DNA from: Mesostigma viride
Taxonomy: Eukaryota > Streptophyta > Mesostigmatophyceae > Mesostigmatales > Mesostigmataceae
Direction: 5' to 3'
Assembly (NCBI GenBank): GCA_009746045.1
Contig: RPFO01000578.1
Coordinates: 190,915-254,914 of the forward strand
DNA: 64,000 nt
Shown here: in pieces, positions 1 to 11,712 of the stretch
Numbering within the stretch: position 1 is the stretch's first letter
Layout: each line of letters begins with the position of its first letter
Translations under genes and position numbers: made by a program
The notes under the pieces: model-generated
Told to the model about the DNA's origin: nothing
What the model saw: the letters and a program-made list of their open reading frames with translations, nothing else
Database searches by the model: none

Positions 1-604
1 TCAAAGTATTTACGTTTGTGGCAGGGAATAGATGATCAGACTAGACTACAAGCCTGAGATTGGACGGACATGACTTCCGTCAAGGAATAATTAGTCCTTG
101 TACCAGCTTGAGATTAGCTACTTGGACATTTTTGTCGTGATTAGGCCATGTGCTGAACACAACGTACAGTGGCAGCTAGTGCATTCCTGTTCACTCACTT
201 TGCGTGTACCTTTACATCCGCATACGTACTTTGCGCAAGACCTTGCGCAAGTTACCTTCGGGAAGCTTCGGAAGAGTCTGTCCGAATGCATAAATTGATG
301 AGACCTCTCTTCCTGTTGTATCCATCCATCGTATACTCTCACACACGCACTGCTTCCAGCAGCTGGTCCTCTGGCCGAGGGCCTGAGTCCTACATTCTGT
401 GACGTGAACTTAATCCTAAAGTATTAAGTTGATTAATGAAGATTGTTTACTTTCTCGACATGGTATCGGCCGCTTTGTGCGTCTTTCGCCTTGCGCGCGC
501 ACCGTGAAGAACGGCCCTTTTTCGCGGTCCCGCGGCATGCTGGAGCTGGTAGTCCGTTTGACTGCCTTAAGTACGCCCACCTCGGCGATTCTGCAACGAA
601 TTTG
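1..604. other. No recognisable gene
   Basis: I see no convincing coding segment or repeat boundary in this stretch. It lies upstream of a copia fragment and may contain more degraded copia sequence, because an open frame runs from about 429 into the pre-integrase region, but its translation has no motif I can name. Confidence 0.4.
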
Positions 605-1707
605 CTGGTCGATCGGCTGTCGTCTCGGTCACGCGGGGCCCGACCGCGTGGCCCGGCTGGCCGCTCGGCATGAGTCTGGGATGGCGCTCGACGGTCCAGA
701 GGCTCCCACGTGCCCCTCTTGTCCTGCGGGGCACCTTCGCCGCAGCAGCTTTCCCACCCGGACCACGCCTCGCACCACGGTCGCCCGCAGTCGCCTGCAT
801 TGAGACCTGTACGGCCCCATGCAGACCCCCACCCTCGGGGGCCGTCGGTTTGTCCTCGGTGTTACCGACGAGGCCACCCACTACCGTTGGGTACTTCTGC
901 TGCGGACGAAGGACGAGGCTGTGGAGGGTTTGGCCTCTCTCCTGGCACGCGAGATCGTGCCCTACTACAAGGGCACGGTCACGCTTCGCTCGGACCAGGA
1001 TACCGTGTTCAGGGGGGAACCTTGCATGGCGCGCGGTTTGCGCGAAGTACCAGGTGCACCAGGAATTCTCGGCGCCGTACGCTCCCCAGCAAAATGGCGT
1101 GACCGAGCGCTTCTGGGGGGTTGTGGTGAGCATGGCCGTCAGCATGATGGCCCATGCTCGGCTTAGCAAAGAGTTTTGGGGTCTGGCGCTTGAGTGCGCC
1201 ACGTACATCCTGAACCGCCTGCCTTGCGTGCCCAACCCTGGGAGTGAGGCGCCTTTTTCCCTGTTGCATGGGCGACACGCATGTCTGGCCCACATGCGAA
1301 TTTTCGGGTGTCACGCCCATGTCCGGGTCGAGCCGGCGCCCCACGAGAAGATGGCCCCTCGCACGGAGCTGGGGATCTTTGTGGGCTACCACTCGGAGTC
1401 CCCCGCCTACCTATTCAGGATGCCCGGCACCCACAAGCTGGTTGCTCGTCTCCACGCCCAGTTCGACGAGCAGTGGCAGACCAGGCCGCTGCAGGACGCG
1501 CAGTGGCTTCCGGCGGCTCCCCACGCAGCGGCTGCGTCGTCGTTGCCAGCAGCCCCTTTCGAGGAGGCCGACGTCTTCCCAGACAACATGCGGACCCCAG
1601 CGCCTTTGCACATGCCATCTGCCTCTCCTGCAGGCTCTGATGGCCCGGGCTCGTCAGCGGATGCTTTGGCCCCCTCGGCCAGTTCTGTTAGCATTGGGGA
1701 GACCCCT
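605..1707 (+). pseudogene. pol: Ty1/copia pol fragment: pre-integrase zinc region and integrase
   Basis: This is a remnant of a copia-type polyprotein. The first frame (to about 1020) has a pre-integrase segment with RLGHAGPDRVARL and a CPSC pair, then an integrase core starting DLYGPMQTP, with the second acidic motif at RSDQD. A TGA at 801-803 interrupts it. Near 1020-1040 the frame shifts, and the next frame carries the third catalytic residue in PQQNGVTERFWG, followed by the copia-typical ILNRLPC, IFGCHAHV and LGIFVGYH blocks. No reverse transcriptase follows. The sequence stops at 1707, where a gypsy LTR begins; an open frame continues to 1740 but reads into the LTR. The in-frame stop, the frameshift and the truncation make this a dead copy. 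Confidence 0.88.
1703..1707. repeat. Probable target-site duplication (CCCCT), one side only
   Basis: These are the five bases directly outside the LTR edge at 1708. The partner copy cannot be checked because the other end of the element is missing. Confidence 0.35.
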
Positions 1708-2296
1708 TGTTACGTCCCGGCCCAGACACACCTAGCCTGAGCTACGTAGCGATAGATCCTCCTTGCCGGAATTAGGATTGATTCAAGGTGGCCTAATGTA
1801 GATTGCGCTTCACGACGTGAGTCGTGAGATATCTGGCACCGCGGCGTGATGCCAAGCTAGTTGTACACACTTATATTGGCTAGCAATACCAATTACAAAT
1901 GGATAATTGCCCCAGGCTCAATGTGAAGGCGTTTTCGCACTTAACATTCATCAAACCAAGAGGACGAGACTCTCGTCCTCGGACTAATTTAACCTAGGTC
2001 GGTTGCGGCGCAGATACAACGCCAATCCTTCTAGAACAATCCAAGTCAAGCATTCCACGTAGGATCCGGGCCGACATCGACCCTCAACTACAGGATCCAC
2101 GCATAGAACTACAGACAAACCCAGAACTGGCGCGGCGCTACTGCACCGGCCCCTAAAAGGTCAACCTAGGACCAAAATAACTATAGTCCAATTCACACAA
2201 TAACCAACAAAATCCAAACAACCCATTACAACAGGCCAAACTGTCTTGGTAACTTATTCCATTGTTACGTCCGACCAAAAGGGCCGGGACGTAACA
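1708..2296 (-). repeat. 3' LTR of the minus-strand gypsy element (589 bp)
   Basis: The interval starts TGTTACGTCCCGGCCC and ends with its exact reverse complement, so the LTR has 16-bp perfect terminal inverted repeats with TG...CA ends. A polypurine tract (on the minus strand) abuts its inner edge at 2297. The complete gypsy element further along has LTRs of similar length (571 bp) that also begin TGTTACG, which supports the call. The left edge coincides with the point where copia coding sequence stops. Confidence 0.85.
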
Positions 2297-2312
2297 CTCC
2301 TCCCCCCCCACG
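2297..2312 (-). other. Polypurine tract of the minus-strand gypsy element
   Basis: On the minus strand a G-rich run ending GGAGGAG lies immediately next to the LTR start TGTTACG. This is the standard position of the plus-strand primer. The complete element has an equivalent G-rich tract ending GGAGG before its own 3' LTR. Confidence 0.75.
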
Positions 2313-2522
2313 GGGGTCGGTAGTCCCTACCGTACAAAAGATAGAAAGGAAACAAGTAAAGCGACGCTACTATAAGAGTACTATGTCCCAACCCCGGTTC
2401 ACCCGCGGGTTAGTAATACCAGTTCCTCTAGAGGTCGATACACAGGACCAACCCTGAGGTAGTAGCCTGGAATCTGGTGACCGGATCATTCCGCTATCCG
2501 TCACAAAACTTTCACAACCACC

Positions 2523-5089
2523 TTAGCGTCCGCCGCTGGTGGCACGCCGCTGCTGCTGGGCCGTGGTAAGGGCCTGACGCCCCATGGGAGTCATTTGCTG
2601 GATCATAGCCCCGGGGTGCGAGCGCAGATCACACTCAAAAGCCACCTGGTAAGGAAACACCTTCTGTCGGCCCACCCTGGAAAGCTCCACCCACGTACCC
2701 GGGGGCCACATGGCCAGAAACCCGGCGAAGTATTGGGGGTGGGTGAATATGAGAGTTAATGCCGACCGATCCACCACCCCACAGCAATGCACGCTAAAGA
2801 AATTCACCCCCATCATAAAAACCTCCGTGCGCACGTGATCATCGTTGATTGTCGTCTTCTGAGCCCCCGCGAAGTCAGGCACTGTCCTGTCCAGAAAGGC
2901 GCGCCCCTCCGTTGGGGCCACCTTGGGAGGCGCCACCACGTGTCCCACCCCATCCACGTGATATCTCCAATCCCACCAATCTTCCGAACCAAACCGCACA
3001 GTATGCCCCACCACGAGGGGAAGATGAGGGACGGCTGGTTGCGGTAGTGGCAGCGGAATCTGAGGGAAGAAGGTTATTTCCACTTGTTCCCAGTAGGCCC
3101 CGCGATCCACCGCACACCAAGGGCCCGCGTGAAACACCAGCGGATCGGGCAGATGCGTGCCAGGAGGGGCCTGGAGAGACGAAGGTCCCTCGAATAGCAC
3201 ACACAGCTTTTCCGTACGGGGCCCCGGCCCACCGTACCTCACCACCCTTCCCGGCACCGCCCATATGAAATCCCCCATTGACCACTCATCATGCGAAGAC
3301 CCCGGAGCCCTGCCGATGCTGCATCATAGCCCACGGACGTGGCGGCGGAGTGATCGCCTTGGCGATCGACCCTGCTGGACCAACAACCGCTGCAACAGGT
3401 CTTGCCCCGATTGTACCGCTGCCACGAGCGCCTCAAGGCGTACCACGGGCTCCGCCGGCACCAGAATGCCCGTCTCACTGGGTCCTTCCGCGACCCGAAG
3501 TGGCGTCTCAGCCATGGTATGTAGGCAATGTTCCTCAGCGGAACGGTGTGAGTGTCGAGCCGACGTGGTGGGCCTGCTGGGTCCCTCCGCGGGACGTAAC
3601 GATGACGACCCAGCTCGGTCAGGCTGGGGGCGGGGTTCCAAGGAGACAAAGGAAGGTAGTCTCCGGTTGATCCACATCCGGCGGTGGACCCACGGGGGGC
3701 GCCTCAGAGAGCTCACCCCTGGCCGGCTGTTCTGTTCCCGCCGCAGTGGCCTCCGTTGTCCCCTGCCGTGCCGCCTCCTGCTCCAGTTCGAGCGTGGCCA
3801 CCCACGTTCGTTCCCATTGACGATCCTCCGGGCGACGAGGTGGCTGCGGAGACGCTCGGCGAGTGGGTCGTCCCTCAGTCCCCGAATCTGATCGGGAGCG
3901 TGAACGCGATGGCGGCGAGGGCGAACGGCGGGGTGCAGGTCGTTCCGGTGCACGCCGAGGAGCTACCTGACTCCCCCCGCCCCATCCTGTTGCTCTCGGG
4001 ATAGACCGCGACTCCCGACCAGTTTGTCGCCCCCAACCTGTCGCCGGCGGAGGCGCTTCATAACGCGCCACGGGACGGGGTCCTGCTCCGCCCTCCAAGG
4101 AAGGGGGGCCCCGAGGCGGTGGATCCCGCGGGGGAGAACGTGGGGGAGGGCGTGAGGGACGGTCATCGGAATCGGAATCGTAGCCATCGCTCCCATCGTC
4201 TTGATCTTCGTCGTCCATCTTCGCGATGCGATCCAAGGCCTGTCGGAGCGAGTACTGCCCCTCCCGTAGGCACTTTTCGCCCCGCAACGCCCCCTCCGGC
4301 GGAAGGTACCGAGGAAAGTGATTCCTTAACAGGTTCCGCACCGCCGGTGGAACTAGAAGGAGCAAAAGCCGTGGAAATACCAGGCTCGCATCCAGCGTGT
4401 TCACACACGTGTTACAAAGGCACTCCCTCTCGTGGGTAACCCAAGCCGTGCCGACCACCACGCCGTCGCGCTCTGCGGTGCGGGTCTCCACCTTGAACCC
4501 CACGTTCCTCCGCACGAACCATCGAAATTTCACCAGCTGCCCGTGGGCAACACGCGCCAGAATGGAATCGGCGCGGAGATCAGAAGGCATCCGGTTATAG
4601 CGCCGACGCCGTCGTTCAAACAATTAAGGCCTCACCCTCCCGGCCATAGTCACGCAAGAACACGCGGGAATTGAAAGTCTCTTCGTTCAGCTCCTTCACC
4701 AACTGCATGGCGCGCGCGTCCGGTGCTCCTGGTCTGGATGACATCTCTTGCCGGCGTCCGCTCCCGGATGAAGGCCCCGTCCGCCGTGCCCCACCTCCCG
4801 ACCCTCCAGCCCCTAAGGCATCTCCTCGGACTGCAGGCTCTCCGCGAGCGGTCTGCGTCCTCGTATTCTTTTCTGGTTGAGGGACCTCGAGTTGATCCGG
4901 CATGTCCAGGTCAACCAGATCTTCTTCGATTGGCTCCCCCTCTGCTTCCCGTATTTCTGTATCTGCTGCCTCCGCGGCACTGAAAGAAGTCGGTCCCCTG
5001 GGAAGCGCCTCCGCGGCGTCCCCCCTGCATAGGCCACACACAAAATACCAGGGCATTAGTCGGCGTGTACCTAGTACTACCCAGCTCAC
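2523..5089 (-). pseudogene. Third ORF (ORF3) downstream of gypsy pol, frameshifted
   Basis: A sense-strand reading frame of unknown function follows the chromodomain, in three main segments: 5089-4616, 4623-3619 and 3278-2523. An acidic N-terminal stretch leads to a compact region (RWFVRRNVG, a CLCNTC motif, then NHFPRYLPPEG). A long Arg/Pro/Ser-rich, probably disordered linker follows, then a C-terminal domain containing THPQYFAGFLAMWPPGTWVEL-type sequence. The complete gypsy element carries a counterpart with matching landmarks (CGSSC, EVFPWLPAEG, a THxxYY-like block). I see no signal peptide or clear transmembrane anchor, so an envelope role is not supported. The copy is broken by frameshifts near 4620 and in the 3250-3650 region. 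Confidence 0.7.
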
Positions 5090-5119
5090 ACACCACTTTC
5101 ACCCTACACCGCTGTACCG

Positions 5120-8100
5120 TATGTAGCCTGCTACTGTAACGCAACTGGTGCGTCTTCTTGTATGCTTCTAGTAAACGGGCGCACCCAGCTAACTCAACAG
5201 CGGTGCGCCAGGAGTCCTCAGACTCATGCTGCGCGAATCGCCATCGCACCCGGTTACTATTGTCGCTGGACCCCGCGTCCCCTTTGACATCCCGGTGTCC
5301 CACGATCGCAGCCACCTCATCCTCCTGTTCCCCCGTGTCCGGATTGAATTCCAGCGGGGCTGGGGGATTGACTCGGCCCTGGATGGTGTTCTGGTGATAC
5401 AACTTGAGCTGGTCACGATGGAAGCGGTTGGACGTGAGGTTCCATGACACTGGGATGTCCACCTGGAACATGACATCGTCAAACTTGGCGAGGACCTTGT
5501 AGGGACCCAGGAACATGGGACTAAGCTTAGTCTTCAGCTCCTTCTCCACCTTGTGTGAAAATCGCCCGATCTGCGGGCCCTCCACCAGGACCCAATCGCC
5601 CACCTCGATGGACGGCGTCCGGTTATCCCGCTTTCCGCCGCTGCGCGGTAACCCTGGACTGCGCTGTTATGCGCCTGGTGCATCCGCTGCAGCAGCCGAT
5701 CGACCCCCTGAAGGGTGTCCAGTTTGACCTGATCCTCTCCAAGTCCGGGGCTCAGGAGCAATTTGGGCGGCGTGAGAGGGTGTCGGCCGGAGTTGAGGAA
5801 AAAGGGAGTGAATCCATGGGCGGCCTGGGGGGCATTGTTCAGCGAGAACTCCACCAAGCCCAGAAGTTCCTCCCAATTGCTACCCACCGCGTCGGTGTAG
5901 TGACGCATGGTCTCTTGCACTGTGCGGTTCAGCCGCTCCACCAGGTGCGACGACGAGCTGTGATAGGCCGTACCCAGCGACACCTTGGTGCCCAGCCGGT
6001 CGAAAAACTCCTGCCAGAATTTGGCCGTGAAGAGCTTGTCGCGGTCAGAGATGAACTGTCGACTGATGAGCCCGTGGAGCCTGAACACGTGAGTCAGGTA
6101 TATCTTGGCACACTCTTCCGCCGTGAGATCGGCCGGACATGGGGCCAGGTGACACATACGCGTCAGGCGGTCCACGAACACCAAGACCATGCTGTTGCCA
6201 CTCTTCGTCTTCTTGAACGGGCCGATGAAGTCCATCATGATGGAATCCCACGGACCCATCGGATCAGGTAACGTCTTAGGGACGGCTTGAGAGCCCGTGT
6301 TCCTGGACTTCATGATCTGGCACGAGGGGCACTGGCGCACATACGTCTCGATATACTCCTTCATCCCTGGCCAGTAGAAATGCTTGCGGGCCCGGGGAAG
6401 GAGACGGTGACTTCCTTGATGTCCGCCTAGGAGGGAGTCATGGAGCTCGTGGAGCAAGGCGGCTCTACACAGCTCAGGGACGTACAGCCGCCACTCCTCC
6501 GGTTGGACACCCACAAACAGGCGCCCTTCCTGGAACTTGCAAGGGAAAGCGCCCATCTGCTGGGGATGTGCCCTAATGGCTTCGAGCGCCGCTTCTTCCG
6601 TGACCGTGAAACGACTGATCATCGTCTCTAGGTCCGACGTAACTGTGAACGCGTCCTCGACCGAGTCCTCCGCATCCGTCCTCGCCCGGGTTGACGAATT
6701 CTGAGAAGACTGTGGTGGGGGGGCCGAGCGGCTGAAGCTGAAAAATTCCCTGGGGCGGCACCACATGACTGAGGGGCACGCGCGTATGCGACCCCTCCCC
6801 CTCCCCGGCCGGGGGTGTCCACGTCCTCGTGGGCGCTCTGCCGAGCCGGCTCAGCCAGGAGGGGTGACAAGTCATCCATGGTTGTGTGCCCGAGATGAAA
6901 CAGGTGGCGGGCCCGGCGGGACCGTGGCTCTGCGCCATAGGCGGTCCCCGGGGCGGCCACTGGTACACAGGTGGTATGAAGCACGTCCATGTCCTCGTAG
7001 AACCAAAAGTCCGCCCGTCGCGAGAGGGCGTCGGGCACCACGTTGTCCGCACCCTTGACATATTGTATCTTGAACGGGGCAAATTGCGACAAGTACTCCA
7101 GCCACCGCGCTTGGCGGGGCGTCAGATTGGGCTGCACCAGGAGGTGGGTGAGGGGCCGGTGGTCGGTGTGGATCACCAGGCGGTGGGGGTCGAGATCCCC
7201 CTGCTCACTAATGGCCACCGAAAACTGGGCCCCCAAAAGATGATGACGCCACGTGTGGCAGCTGTAAACTACTGCCAGGAGTTCCTGTTGATGCACTGGA
7301 TAGTTCCGCTCCGCCGGAATCATCGTGAGTGAGATGTACTCAATGGGCTGAAGGCCCTTGCCTTGATCCTGCAGGAGAACGCCCCCGATGGCCACCTTGC
7401 TGGCGTCGGTAGCCACGACAAAAGGAAGGGACGGGTCCGGCAGGACGAGGACAGGCGCTGTGGTGAGGTGGCGCTTAAGTGCCTCGAAGGCCTGCTGGCA
7501 CTGTTCAGCCCAAAGGAACTGGGTACCCTTCTTGAGAAGAGCGTTGATCGGGGCGGCGATGGTGGCAAATCTCGGAATGAACCGTCGGAAGTAGGATGCC
7601 AACCCCAGAAAACTGCGCACCCCCTCAGTTCACGTCCGTGGGGACCGGCCATTGCTGTACGGACTCGATCTTCTCCGGGTCGGTCGCGATGCCGTCCGCG
7701 GACAGGGTATGGCCCAAAAAGGGCACACAGCGGCCGGCGCGCACCTTGGCCTTCCGCGCCGACAGGTGCTCGTCTTCCATGATCTGCAGCACTGCGTCAA
7801 CATCCTCCAGGTGCTCCTCGAACGTCCTGGAGTACACCAGAATGTCATCCAGGTACGCCAGCGCGCACGTGCGCTTGTAGGTCCATGGTGGGCGCGCGCG
7901 CCCCCTTCTGCGGGTCCGTCAGATCCTTGGAGACCTGCGGCAGGTGGGCCGTGCCCATCACCGGACGGAGGATGTCGTTCATCAGCATCTGGAAAGATGA
8001 AGGCGAATTACACAGGCCCATTGCCGCCACCCGAAACTGGTAGTGGCCGAAGGGCGTGGCGAACGCGGCCTTGTGGCAGTCCTCCGGCGCGATGCGCAGC

Positions 8101-9276
8101 TGCCAAAACCCGTCCGCACAGTCGATGACGGTGAAGCACGTAGCCCCTTGGACACGGTTGAAGATGTCGTCGATTCTCGGCAGGGGATATCGGGACTTGA
8201 CAGTGATGGCGTTCAGCTTCCGGTAGTCAGTCACCAAACGCCAGTTGCCCCCCGGCTTGGGAACGAGCAGCACGCCCGCTGAAAAGGGGCTGTTGCTTGG
8301 CAGCCTCAATGAGCCCGGCGTCGAGCAGCGAAATGAGGATCTTCTTGAGCTCCACCAGCTCGACTGGACCCATGCGGTACATGGGGGACGCTGTCGGCCC
8401 GGAACCCTCCTGGACCTGGATGCAGTGGAGCACCGAGCGATGGGGAGGGAACTGGGGCGTGCGATCCGCGAAGAGAGTAGCACGCTTCTCCAAGACGGCG
8501 TTGAACCGCGCCAGCTCGTCCGGAGTGAAGCCGACGCCGATCTCGTTGAGCATGGCCTGAGTGCTATCCAGGTCTATACGGTACATCGCATACTCCTTGC
8601 CCTTCCGAAGCTGGCGTGCCAGCGTCTTGCTACTCATCAGGATCTGGGACGCGGGTCGAGGCCCGTCCGCCGAGCGCTCGTGTGTAATGTTATGTACCTC
8701 GGCGGCCTGTGCCCTGTACTCACTGTCGGGGCACCAAAAGGATCCATCCGGAAACCAAACTACTCGTCGGCGTACGCTGATGTCTACATCCTGCTTGTCC
8801 AACCAGTCCGCCCCAATGATGATGTCTGCAGCGCCCAGCGGCGCAATAGTCGCCGCCAAGTCCACCAGCGTGCCTTGTAGCACGCCCTTGATGTCTGCCA
8901 GGCCTGGCGATTGGTGTCGCCGGCCATCCGAATAGGTCACATGCACTGTCGTGTTGTGCGGTCGTGGGATCAAACCCAGCCGGCGCACCAGGGCCTCGTT
9001 GATGAAGGACGTGGAGGCGCCGGTGTCGACCAAAAACTTCACGTCCATGACCGTTTTCTCTTTCAAATACGGATCAAGGACGGTGGGAGGAACCAGTAAC
9101 CCTCCACTGAAAAGAAACAAATGTCGCGAACCTTCTTGAGATACACGCGCCGGTTGGGTGGCCGCGTCTGAGCCGGAAGCCACGTTATTGACGTCTACCT
9201 CTAATCTAATTGACTCCGCGTCAGGACTACTATCTGATTTCTCTACCCTATCATCTACCCCGGGGCCCAATCCCAC
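5120..9276 (-). pseudogene. pol: Gypsy pol, minus-strand copy (PR-RT-RH-IN-chromodomain)
   Basis: The protease has FLVDTGASTSF and IIIGADWL. The RT has RLVTDYRKLNAITVKSRYP, FATPFGHYQFRVAAMGL and AYLDDILVYS, the last around 7840-7870. RNase H starts FVVATDASKVAIGGVLL. The integrase has a zinc region ending CPSCQ and a core with MMDFIGP, SDRDKLF and SSHLVERLNR, so all three acidic residues are present. A chromodomain follows (EVAAIVGHRDV...VELAGCARLLEAY). The frame changes near 8270, 7870, 7622, 6700 and 5600, so no intact polyprotein can be made. The 9277-9440 stretch upstream reads as an acidic gag tail. Between the RT palm and YLDD there is an insertion (HLPQVSKDLTDP) shared with the complete copy. 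Confidence 0.92.
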
Positions 9277-9472
9277 GGGTAAGGCTACTACTCCCGAGGA
9301 GCGGTGGGACGGGAGGCCGCCTCGCCCGACCGCCCGCCCTCTTCCCCCCCCTCCTCCTCTTCGTCCGCCTCCTCCTCGTCTTCATACTCGTAGCCAGCCA
9401 CGGCGTGCGTCTGACCGGAAGAGGAGGACTGTCGCCGCGCCTCAATCTCGTTAACCGCACCCTTGTGCTACC

Positions 9473-9755
9473 CTAGACGTGACGGGCTCACACCCAGGCA
9501 GCCTCCTGGTTTGTCTGTAACATGGAGGCAGATGGTACGCAAGGATAGATGGCAAGTAGTGATGAAGGAGACCACCCCCAACCAAGTCTGTGGGGGCTCC
9601 GCGTGTGACCGCGTATAGCATTCATAGCGATTCGGGCTGTGGTCCCCACAACCCTGTAACTAGGACCTACTAGGTAGCTTACACCATCCATTCCATCCCA
9701 TGTTCCCCTCCCACTGAGGACTTATGCTCACGTGACGCAGTCACGTGTATATTTA
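9473..9755 (+). mobile_element. LINE 3' coding tail, plus orientation, fragment
   Basis: The plus-strand translation gives the tail QMVRKDRWQVVMKETTPN, which matches the LINE C-terminus seen (minus strand) at 50.9-51.1 kb. The DNA is the reverse complement of 50676-51130. Its first 55 bases are inverted relative to 9770-9830, so two tail fragments face each other here. It abuts the broken 5' end of the gypsy element. Confidence 0.72.
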
Positions 9756-10020
9756 TTCATTAATTAATGTTTCACAGACAAACCAGGAGGTGGCGCGGGT
9801 GTGAGCCCGTCACGTCTAGGGTAGCTCACGAAAAGTCCACGGGTGGCGGCCCTGCCGCGCGCGGCCTGCGGCACGCCAGGTGAGGACATAACGCCCAGGC
9901 TGGGCGGGCTTGGTGCCAGCTAGTCTATCTGATGTGTCTACCTGATCTGTGTGGGCCAGGAGCCCGGCTAGGCCCAGGCGCCTGTGACCAGGGTAGTTGA
10001 CCACAAAACAGTTAATCACT
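9756..10020 (-). mobile_element. LINE C-terminal fragment, minus orientation
   Basis: The minus-strand frame 10019-9816 reads HRRLGLAGLLAHTDQVDTSD, then GTKPAQPGRYVLTWR. This is the conserved post-RT region of the same LINE family found twice at 51.1-51.7 kb. No RT core is attached. Confidence 0.72.
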
Positions 10021-10316
10021 ACGTCATTAACAAAGAAACCGGCTAGACACTGGCAGGTTTATATCGCAACGTAGTAGCTCCTGCCACCTGGCCAGAAAAA
10101 CTGGCCAAATATTGTGTCGCTACCGATCCGGATCAGGCCGCAGCGGCCTCAAAAGGTATGGCACGTGAACCCTATTGAATTAAAATTAAAGTATAGCATG
10201 CCTCCGTTGGGAGATCATGTAGCACATATTCCATGCTGGATGGGTGGAGGTGGAAGAAGCCGCGTAATCGAACTAACCTAACTCTAAGCTATCTAGGCTA
10301 CAAAATCCTAACTACA
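10021..10316. other. Spacer between LINE fragments, no gene seen
   Basis: No coding or repeat structure could be recognised. It is AT-richer than the flanking LINE coding sequence and may be LINE 3' untranslated sequence. Confidence 0.35.
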
Positions 10317-10857
10317 CTACTCAGCGAAACGCCCCTTCCTCTTGGGGGGGGGTGGCTTGCCCACAGGGGCGGGCGTGTGGGCCTGGACAATCTTCTGCCA
10401 CCTCTTATTGTTCTGCATAGCAGTCCAAAGAAGGAAGAGGGAGTGGATGCGGTGTTCAATCTGAGCTGGGACCACTAGGTCGGCCAGCAGCATCTGGATG
10501 TAGTTCATGGCAGGTTTACCTAGCTTCCTGGGAATGTCCTTGGGGCCAGGCCAGGTCAAGATGTGCCGCCCTGGTTGGCCAAGCCGCTGGGGGCCGGCCA
10601 GACCAAGGGCGGTGTCAACCTGGCTGGTGCGAGCAAGATGTCCTACAAATGCTATCCTACGCTGCCTTATCTCGTCCGAAATACGAGGCATACCCTGATA
10701 CAAAGGCTCTAATGACCTATGTGTGGTAAACCCTACATTCAGGACCTGTCGGAGCATCCTGTAAAACGTCTACTAGCTTAGCCGCCAGTGTGTCCGTGAG
10801 TGTCCACGCCTCGGCGCCATACGTAAGCACCGTGAGGACGAGGACTTGTACAGCATG
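10317..10857 (-). pseudogene. LINE ORF2 C-terminal (post-RT) region
   Basis: The first part reads TVLTYGAEAWTLTDTLAAKL, the usual block after the RT thumb. After a one-base frame change near 10760 it continues MLRQVLNVGF, then RISDEIRQRRIAFVGHLART and GQPGRHILTWPGP, common LINE C-terminal motifs. It ends with a basic Pro/Lys-rich tail. Confidence 0.8.
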
Positions 10858-10859
10858 AC

Positions 10860-11708
10860 TCGGATGGCCGTCTGCCACTCAGCAGGCGGAGGCTCATCAG
10901 AGAGCAGGACACGGTTGCAGAACGCCAGCAGAAGATCCCTCACTGCCGGGTCAGGGGTCTTCAGCAGCTCAGCAGAAAGGTGGTCGGCACCGACCGCCGC
11001 GTCGTATTGTAGGCGAGCAAGGGCGCCGTCCAATTCCTTCAAAGTGAAGGGGTGGACGACGCCGTGGGTGGCAAGGCAGCCCTCCTGCAAGGCGGGGACT
11101 TGGTAGTCCGCGGCCGAGGAGGGGGGCGCCGGCGGCGGGGGGGGTCCGGCAACACCGAGACGGGCGGCCGTCTCGGGGTGAAGCGGCGGGGGGGGGGCGC
11201 GAGCCCCACCTGTCAAGGAAACAATGTGGGCCAACCAGCGGTCAAGGCTGACCGGCGCCGTGCCGTCCCCCGTGTGCTCCACCGGGGTGCGCTGCCGCCG
11301 GCTGCCGAGCCGGTCGAGGTGGTACCACACCTCCTTGCCTTGGTTGCGAGGTTGGCAGGCCTTGGCATCTGCGATACACTGGGCCGCCTCTGCGTCCTGA
11401 GCGTGTGCGTAGGCCTCCACAAGGGCGGCCTTGAGCACCGGTTTCTGCAGCGGGTCCCAGTTACGCTTGAGGCAGTGCCGGGCGGCCAAGACCTTGGGGT
11501 CCTGGCGGTAGAGCAGGCCGGGGTGGCGGCGGGGCATAATGACCGGCAGGTGCCGGGCCTCCAGCAACGGGTCGCGGGTCGCAAAGCCCGCAAAAATGGC
11601 GGCGTTGGGAGCACCCTGGGCCAGCGCGTCGACGTCCGCCTGGGCGTCCAGGGCCGCCAGCGGGTACTCCTGTCGGCACCGGTTCCGCTCGCGCTCGGCG
11701 TCTGTCAA
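10860..11708 (-). pseudogene. LINE ORF2, linker and N-terminal RT segment
   Basis: A helical linker (ARHCLKRNWDPLQKPVLKAA) leads to the RT entry block GADHLSAELLKTPDPAVRDL and PPPAEWQTAIRVMLYKSS, matching the motif that precedes RT motif A in LINEs. The reading frame then runs straight into post-RT sequence, so motifs A to E, including YADD, are missing. Confidence 0.82.
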
Positions 11709-11712
11709 GTCC

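Larger units (their letters stand above)
1708..9474 (-). mobile_element. Ty3/gypsy chromovirus, degenerate and 5'-truncated
   Basis: Reading on the minus strand the order is gag tail, protease, RT, RNase H, integrase, chromodomain, a third ORF, polypurine tract and 3' LTR. The 5' LTR, the primer site and most of gag are gone; the sequence is cut at about 9474, where LINE-derived sequence begins. It is inserted in a copia fragment, so it is the younger of those two. The coding DNA is GC-rich, unlike the AT-richer pol of the complete gypsy copy in this window, although the proteins remain very similar. At least five frameshifts break pol. Confidence 0.93.

Noticed and set aside
567-1295. 242-codon minus-strand frame over the copia fragment
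   Set aside because: Antisense shadow of the integrase; no recognisable domain.
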